A DNA stretch of 64,000 nt, taken from the NCBI RefSeq assembly GCF_003858655.1, contig NZ_RQXV01000007.1, positions 124,001-188,000 on the forward strand, given 5' to 3'. Shown piece after piece: positions 59,925-64,000 of this stretch. The translations under genes were made by a program, and so were the position numbers. The stretch comes from Amphritea balenae (GTDB lineage Bacteria > Pseudomonadota > Gammaproteobacteria > Pseudomonadales > Balneatricaceae). Every line of letters begins with the position of its first letter. Position 1 is the stretch's first letter. The notes beneath the pieces were generated by a model, which searched no databases, was not told the DNA's origin, and saw only the letters and a list, made by a program, of their open reading frames with translations.

Positions 59925-60644
59925 ATGAGATTTTATTTATTGCTTTTTTCTCTGGTTCTAACAGGATGTGCTTTGAATGAGCCGATTCCGGTATCGGTGC
60001 AGAGTGTTGATCCGCAGGCGATGCAGCAGTTGCGCGAAGCCGAAGCGGCTAATCTTGAAGCTGAGGCTGCCAACCTGGAAGCTCAGCGACAGTTGACTAA
60101 GCATGAAGTGGCTATCGTTGCCAGCGATGCCAACGGTGCTGATCCTTTAAGTGAGGCCGTTGCACAGATGGCGGTGCAGCTAAATGTCGGTTTGCAGGAA
60201 AACCGGATTAAAAAGCTACCCGTTGCGATTCTGCCTTTTGTTCAGTTAGGTACTAAAGAGTCCGGCACACCAACCGGCGAACGACTGAGTGAAAACTTTA
60301 TATTTCAAATGCAGCAGCATGGCTACAATCTGGTTGATTATCGGGCGGTGAGTCTGAATACGTCGGCTAAGGATCCATTATCTGTTGCTAACCTTTCGGG
60401 TATCCGGAATCGTTATCGAATTCATTTTGTCCTGACCGGCACTTATAGTCAGCATCAGGACGGTATTGTTATTAATGCCCGGGTGCTGGATACCACAACC
60501 CGACAGATACTGGCGGCATCGCAGACTCATATCCCTTCGGTGCGTTTAGAGGGGGCTCTGCCTGGTTATGATCCGGTTAAGGCGATGGACAAAGGCATGA
60601 TAATTGAAAATGGTAGCCGTCAGGCTGTTGGGAAGGCAGAGTAA
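59925..60644 (+). CDS. flgO: FlgO-family outer-membrane lipoprotein
   Basis: 239 residues with lipobox LTGC (Cys15), a short Glu-Ala-rich coiled segment with the repeat EAANLEA (about 39-50), and the FlgO domain (about 70-225; ILPFVQLGT, LSENFIFQMQQHGYNLVDYRA, VLTGTYSQHQDGIVINARV). FlgO helps outer flagellar ring assembly and motility. The stop shares its last base with the flgP start (TAATG). Confidence 0.88.
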   Translation: MRFYLLLFSLVLTGCALNEPIPVSVQSVDPQAMQQLREAEAANLEAEAANLEAQRQLTKHEVAIVASDANGADPLSEAVAQMAVQLNVGLQENRIKKLPVAILPFVQLGTKESGTPTGERLSENFIFQMQQHGYNLVDYRAVSLNTSAKDPLSVANLSGIRNRYRIHFVLTGTYSQHQDGIVINARVLDTTTRQILAASQTHIPSVRLEGALPGYDPVKAMDKGMIIENGSRQAVGKAE

Positions 60645-61126
60645 TGGGGTTGGCTATACAGATGAGAAAGATATTCCGGGCGGTATTGGTTTCTATCTGC
60701 GTTCTGGCATTGAGTGGTTGTGAAACCTTTGTTGAGTCGACTAAGGATATCGTTTCAGCGTTACCCGATCTTCCGCCAAGTGTTGATAATACGCCGGTTG
60801 AACCGGACTGGGTGCAGGTGACCGGTTATGCGCCTATTAGCTTGCAAACAGGCTTGAGTGACCAGCATAAAGTGTTGATGGCGATGAAGGCATCTAAGTT
60901 GGATGCGTATCGTGAGCTAACGGTGTTGGTGCATGGTCAGTATCTGGCGGGAACAACGTCGGTAAAAGATATGATGCTACAAAATAATCAGTTTGAAGGC
61001 GCTGTGGCTGGTATTATTCGTGGTGCCCGCGTGGTGAAGAGCTACCCTGTTCAGACCGATGTATATGCGACTATTCTTGAGATAGACCTGAGTCAGGTGC
61101 AGCGGGCCTGGCAAGCAAATAATTAA
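60644..61126 (+). CDS. flgP: FlgP-type lipoprotein
   Basis: 160 residues from ATG 60644 (or 154 from ATG 60662, which gives a cleaner leader MRKIFRAVLVSICVLALSGC). LPP20/FlgP domain (VTGYAPISLQTGLSDQHKVLMA; AMKASKLDAYRELTVLVHGQYL; IIRGARVVKSYPVQTDVYAT). FlgP forms outer flagellar discs or rings. Translationally coupled to flgO and followed by a terminator. Confidence 0.9.
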   Translation: MGLAIQMRKIFRAVLVSICVLALSGCETFVESTKDIVSALPDLPPSVDNTPVEPDWVQVTGYAPISLQTGLSDQHKVLMAMKASKLDAYRELTVLVHGQYLAGTTSVKDMMLQNNQFEGAVAGIIRGARVVKSYPVQTDVYATILEIDLSQVQRAWQANN

Positions 61127-61140
61127 TATGTTTTTTGCAT

Positions 61141-61167
61141 AAAAAAACGCACCGAGTGCGTTTTTTT
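61141..61167. terminator. bidirectional rho-independent terminator between flgP and DUF1244 gene
   Basis: aaaaaaacgcac cga gtgcgttttttt: six GC-rich pairs extended by A/T runs on both sides, so it can end flgP on plus and the DUF1244 gene on minus. Confidence 0.9.
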
Positions 61168-61183
61168 AGGTTTAGGGCCTGGG

Positions 61184-61480
61184 TTATTTGGGCTTTTGGG
61201 TCGCTTCAAAAGCCGCCAGTTGTTCTGGGCTGGCTTTCTTCTGGTGTTTCGCTTTCCACTCTGCGTAAGGCATGCCGTAAACCTGTTGGCAGGCATCTTC
61301 GTAGCTGAGCTCAAGGCCTTGCTCATCAGCGGCGGCCTTGTACCACTTAGACAGGCAGTTGCGGCAGAAACCGGCCAGAATCATTAAATCAATATTCTGT
61401 ACGTCTTTGCGGTCGTCCAGATGCTTTACCAGGCGGCGGAATGCAGCTGCTTCCAGCTCGGTTTGTTGTTGCTTATCCAT
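61184..61480 (-). CDS. DUF1244 family protein
   Basis: 98 residues, a single DUF1244 domain (AAAFRRLVKHLDDRKDVQNIDLM, GFCRNCLSKWYKAAADEQGL with the conserved CxxC, YGMPYAEWKAKHQ). Small helical protein of unknown role in many proteobacteria. It follows glnD by 37 bases in the same direction and may share its transcript. Confidence 0.9.
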   Translation of the reverse strand: MDKQQQTELEAAAFRRLVKHLDDRKDVQNIDLMILAGFCRNCLSKWYKAAADEQGLELSYEDACQQVYGMPYAEWKAKHQKKASPEQLAAFEATQKPK

Positions 61481-61517
61481 AGAACTGATCCTTAGTGCTT
61501 TGAGGCACGTTTCATTA

Positions 61518-64000
61518 TTATTCGGCTTGTATATGTTCGTCCAGCTGTTGGCATATGGCCTGTTGTAGTTGGCGACAGACTTCGGGGTCGCTAACTGGAC
61601 GACCCTGATCGTCGGAGATAAAGAAGAAATCTTCTACCCGTTCACCAATGCTGGCGATTTTGGCCTTGCGAACACTGATACCGAAATCGACAAAGATACC
61701 TCCAAGGCGGGCCAGCAGGCCGGGGCGGTCTGGAGTCATAATCTCCAGAGTGGTTAACTGAGTAACCGGATCGGTACTCAGATTGACCTGGGTTGGGTAG
61801 GCAAATAATTTCATCTGACGCGGGATACGTCGCTGAATAATGGCCGGGAAATCGTCTGGATCATCCAGCTCTTCAATCAGGCTTAGCTGTATCTGATCCA
61901 GATAATTATCATCATCAGGTAGGGGCAAGTTATCTTCTGTCAGCACGGTGTAGGTATTCAGTGCCTGATTATTATCGGCGACCATAATGCGTGCGTCCTG
62001 AATGCTCAGGTGTAACTGATCCAGGGCGGAGGCAGCAGCAGCAAACAAGTTGGGCAGATCGTGCATGTAGATAAAGATCTCTGTAGCACCTTCAAAAGCC
62101 CGGTATGAGGTCTTACGGATCATTACCAGAGGCAGATCTGAATCACCATGCTCGAGGATCGCCTGTGTTTGCCAGGCAATATGCTGGGGTTGTTCACGCA
62201 GGAAGTAGTCTTCGCCTAACATGCTCCAGAAGTCGAGAATGTCAGATTCGGGATAACCTTTGCGCTGCAGTATCGCCATAGATTCACTCTGAATCTGTTC
62301 GATGCGATCGTCTTTATTAACCGGGTTTTCCAGTCCGCGACGCAGGGCGCGTTTGGTATCGGTGTAGAGTTGACGCATCAGGGTTGCCCGCCAGCTATTC
62401 CATAGGCTGTGGTTGGTGGCGTTAATATCGGCAACGGTAAGTATATATAGGTAGTCCAGGTGGACGATATCACGTACTTGCAGTGCAAACTGATGGATAA
62501 CATCCGGGTCAGAAATATCTTTGCGCTGGGCGGTCATCGACATCAATAAGTGACTACGAACCAACCACTGAACCAGGTGTGTATCCCATTTTCCTAAATG
62601 GTGGCGGCGACAGAAGTGGATAACATCTTCAGCTCCCAGCTCAGAATGGTCGCCGCCCCGGCCTTTGGCAATATCGTGATACAGGCCGGCAACATAGATC
62701 AATTCAAGTTTGGGTAACTGATTGATAATGCGGTGAGCGATGGGGAATTTTTCCCGATAATCGCTATGCCGGAATTGACGGATTTTCTGGATCACTTTAA
62801 GTGTATGGGCGTCGACGGTATAGATGTGGAACAAGTCGTGTTGCATCTGGCCGACAATACGTCCGAATTCGGGCAGGTAGAGCCCTAGTATGCCGTAACG
62901 GTTCATCCTTTTGAGTTCGGTGGAGACCTGGTTTTCCTGCTTCAGTAACTCCATGAATAGAGATGTATTACGGATATCGTTACGGAAATCGTCATCGATC
63001 CGGTGTCGGTTATTTCGGATAAGTCGGATGGTAGAGGCCCGCACACCTTTGATATCGGGATTCTGGGCTAGCAGTACAAACATCTCCAGCATAGCAAACG
63101 GCTGGTGTTCGAAAACTTTTTCGTGGGCAGCCTTGATGAAACCGTTGTGTAGATTAAAGCGATTGTTTAGCGGTTCAATGATCTGCTCTTCTTCATGGCG
63201 GAGTATGACCTCGTCGAAGTATTGCAGTAGCATGTTGTTGAACTCGGACATCGCTTTGGCGATCCGATAATACTTACTCATAAACTGTTCGACAGCCAGA
63301 GCACCATCCTGATCTTTGTAACCGAAGAAGTCAGCCAGCGTTCGCTGGTGGTCAAACAGTAGACGGTCTTCCCGGCGGTTGCACAGCATGTGCAGGCCGT
63401 AACGCACCGTCCACATATAGAGCTCCCCTTTATTCAGGGTTTCCAGCTCAAGCTCTGTAACAAAACCGTGGTCAACCAGGTCTCGAATATAGGTGGCGCC
63501 GAAGTGACGTTTGGCAACCCAACCGATGGTTTGTAGATCGCGTAAACCGCCGGGCGATGTTTTAAGATTAGGTTCGAGGTTGTATTCGGTATCGTTGGTT
63601 TTATCGTGCCTGCCGGCTTGTTCCTGAACTTTAGCAAGGTAAAACTCTTTGTCGGTCCAGGCGCCTTCTGAGGTGACTCGCAGATACATCTGTATATGCA
63701 GATCTTCATTGCCAACCAGGGGGCGGGACTCAATCAGGTTGGTGGCGATAGTGATATCGTTCATCGCCTCGTTGTAGCATTCGTCCAGTGTTCTGACGCT
63801 GGAGCCAATGTCCAGGTTGATATCCCAGAGCAGCGTCAGAAAACTACTGATGCTCTCCTGCACAGCACTGTCTTCGATGTTATCCAGTAAGATCAGCAGG
63901 TCGACATCGGAACGGGGGTGGAGTTCGCCGCGGCCGTATCCGCCGACGGCGATCAACGCCAGATGCTGGCTATCGGGCCAGTCAAACAAATGCCAGGCCT
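61518..64000 (-). CDS. glnD: bifunctional uridylyltransferase/uridylyl-removing enzyme GlnD (5' cut by window edge)
   Basis: The frame stays open to the right edge, so the first 60-80 residues or so lie outside. Visible: nucleotidyltransferase active site GGYGRGELHPRSDVDLL, HD hydrolase domain (YHDIAKGRGGDHSELG) and two C-terminal ACT domains (VLTEDNLPLPDD region and MTPDRPGLLARLGGIFVD). GlnD senses glutamine and adds or removes UMP on PII, controlling nitrogen assimilation. An in-frame TTG near 63989 is not the true start. Confidence 0.96.
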   Translation of the reverse strand, partial: AWHLFDWPDSQHLALIAVGGYGRGELHPRSDVDLLILLDNIEDSAVQESISSFLTLLWDINLDIGSSVRTLDECYNEAMNDITIATNLIESRPLVGNEDLHIQMYLRVTSEGAWTDKEFYLAKVQEQAGRHDKTNDTEYNLEPNLKTSPGGLRDLQTIGWVAKRHFGATYIRDLVDHGFVTELELETLNKGELYMWTVRYGLHMLCNRREDRLLFDHQRTLADFFGYKDQDGALAVEQFMSKYYRIAKAMSEFNNMLLQYFDEVILRHEEEQIIEPLNNRFNLHNGFIKAAHEKVFEHQPFAMLEMFVLLAQNPDIKGVRASTIRLIRNNRHRIDDDFRNDIRNTSLFMELLKQENQVSTELKRMNRYGILGLYLPEFGRIVGQMQHDLFHIYTVDAHTLKVIQKIRQFRHSDYREKFPIAHRIINQLPKLELIYVAGLYHDIAKGRGGDHSELGAEDVIHFCRRHHLGKWDTHLVQWLVRSHLLMSMTAQRKDISDPDVIHQFALQVRDIVHLDYLYILTVADINATNHSLWNSWRATLMRQLYTDTKRALRRGLENPVNKDDRIEQIQSESMAILQRKGYPESDILDFWSMLGEDYFLREQPQHIAWQTQAILEHGDSDLPLVMIRKTSYRAFEGATEIFIYMHDLPNLFAAAASALDQLHLSIQDARIMVADNNQALNTYTVLTEDNLPLPDDDNYLDQIQLSLIEELDDPDDFPAIIQRRIPRQMKLFAYPTQVNLSTDPVTQLTTLEIMTPDRPGLLARLGGIFVDFGISVRKAKIASIGERVEDFFFISDDQGRPVSDPEVCRQLQQAICQQLDEHIQAE

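Noticed and set aside
1-64000. CRISPR arrays, tRNA or rRNA genes, integrases, insertion sequences
   Set aside because: Looked for by eye on both strands; no regularly spaced repeats, cloverleaf-like sequence or transposase motif found. A tRNA scan would settle the RNA part.

Overview
The window comes from a marine-type gammaproteobacterium, most likely an Oceanospirillaceae or Pseudomonadales-like lineage. This is inferred from the epmB-efp-epmA group, a FabY-type long beta-ketoacyl synthase, a holD-like gene overlapping rimI, a RoxS/RoxR (RegB/RegA) redox pair, the flgT/flgO/flgP flagellar-rotor genes, prfC and glnD. No rRNA, tRNA, CRISPR array, integrase or insertion sequence was recognised. 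Both ends are cut: the left edge lies inside a CHASE-PAS-GGDEF-EAL gene and the right edge inside glnD.

Layout. 1-14.5 kb is mostly core genome: a c-di-GMP enzyme, a Bax-like glucosaminidase, the three genes of EF-P and its lysylation, an exported truncated hemoglobin, a MalY/PatB lyase, leuA, holD-like, rimI, a membrane protein and a RegA/RegB pair. 14.6-26.7 kb is one long plus-strand Tad (Flp) pilus/secretion locus: tadB, tadC, a DUF192 gene, a TPR lipoprotein, an Lnt-like enzyme, flp, TadG- and TadE-like genes, a 53-residue second Flp-like pilin, cpaB, cpaC and an FHA-cpaF fusion. No tadZ/cpaE or prepilin peptidase gene is present here.

26.7-45 kb is the most unusual part. Directly downstream, in the same orientation, lies a polymorphic-toxin island. 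Two large toxins both start with a TadE-type pseudopilin N-terminus instead of a usual toxin-trafficking domain. One carries a Hint domain and a PoNe-like DNase tip. The other carries DUF6531, RHS repeats and a DUF2235/Tle1-like lipase. Between and behind them are PoNi-type (DUF1911) immunity genes, an orphan 3' tip of a second PoNe toxin, an ankyrin protein, a SUKH (SMI1/KNR4) protein with a YezG-like tail, two near-identical membrane proteins and several small exported proteins. The simplest reading is that the Tad machine, or pseudopilin processing, exports or displays these toxins; this is inference.

45-52 kb holds the homologues of E. coli ynbA, ynbB, ynbC and ynbD (CDP-alcohol phosphatidyltransferase, CDP-diglyceride synthase, hydrolase-methyltransferase fusion, PAP2-dual-specificity phosphatase) together with a PlsC acyltransferase. 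This looks like a self-contained accessory phospholipid pathway. 52.8-64 kb returns to core genes: prfC, a TatD-family hydrolase, fabY, an OmpA-like lipoprotein, flgT with divergent flgO-flgP, a DUF1244 gene and glnD.
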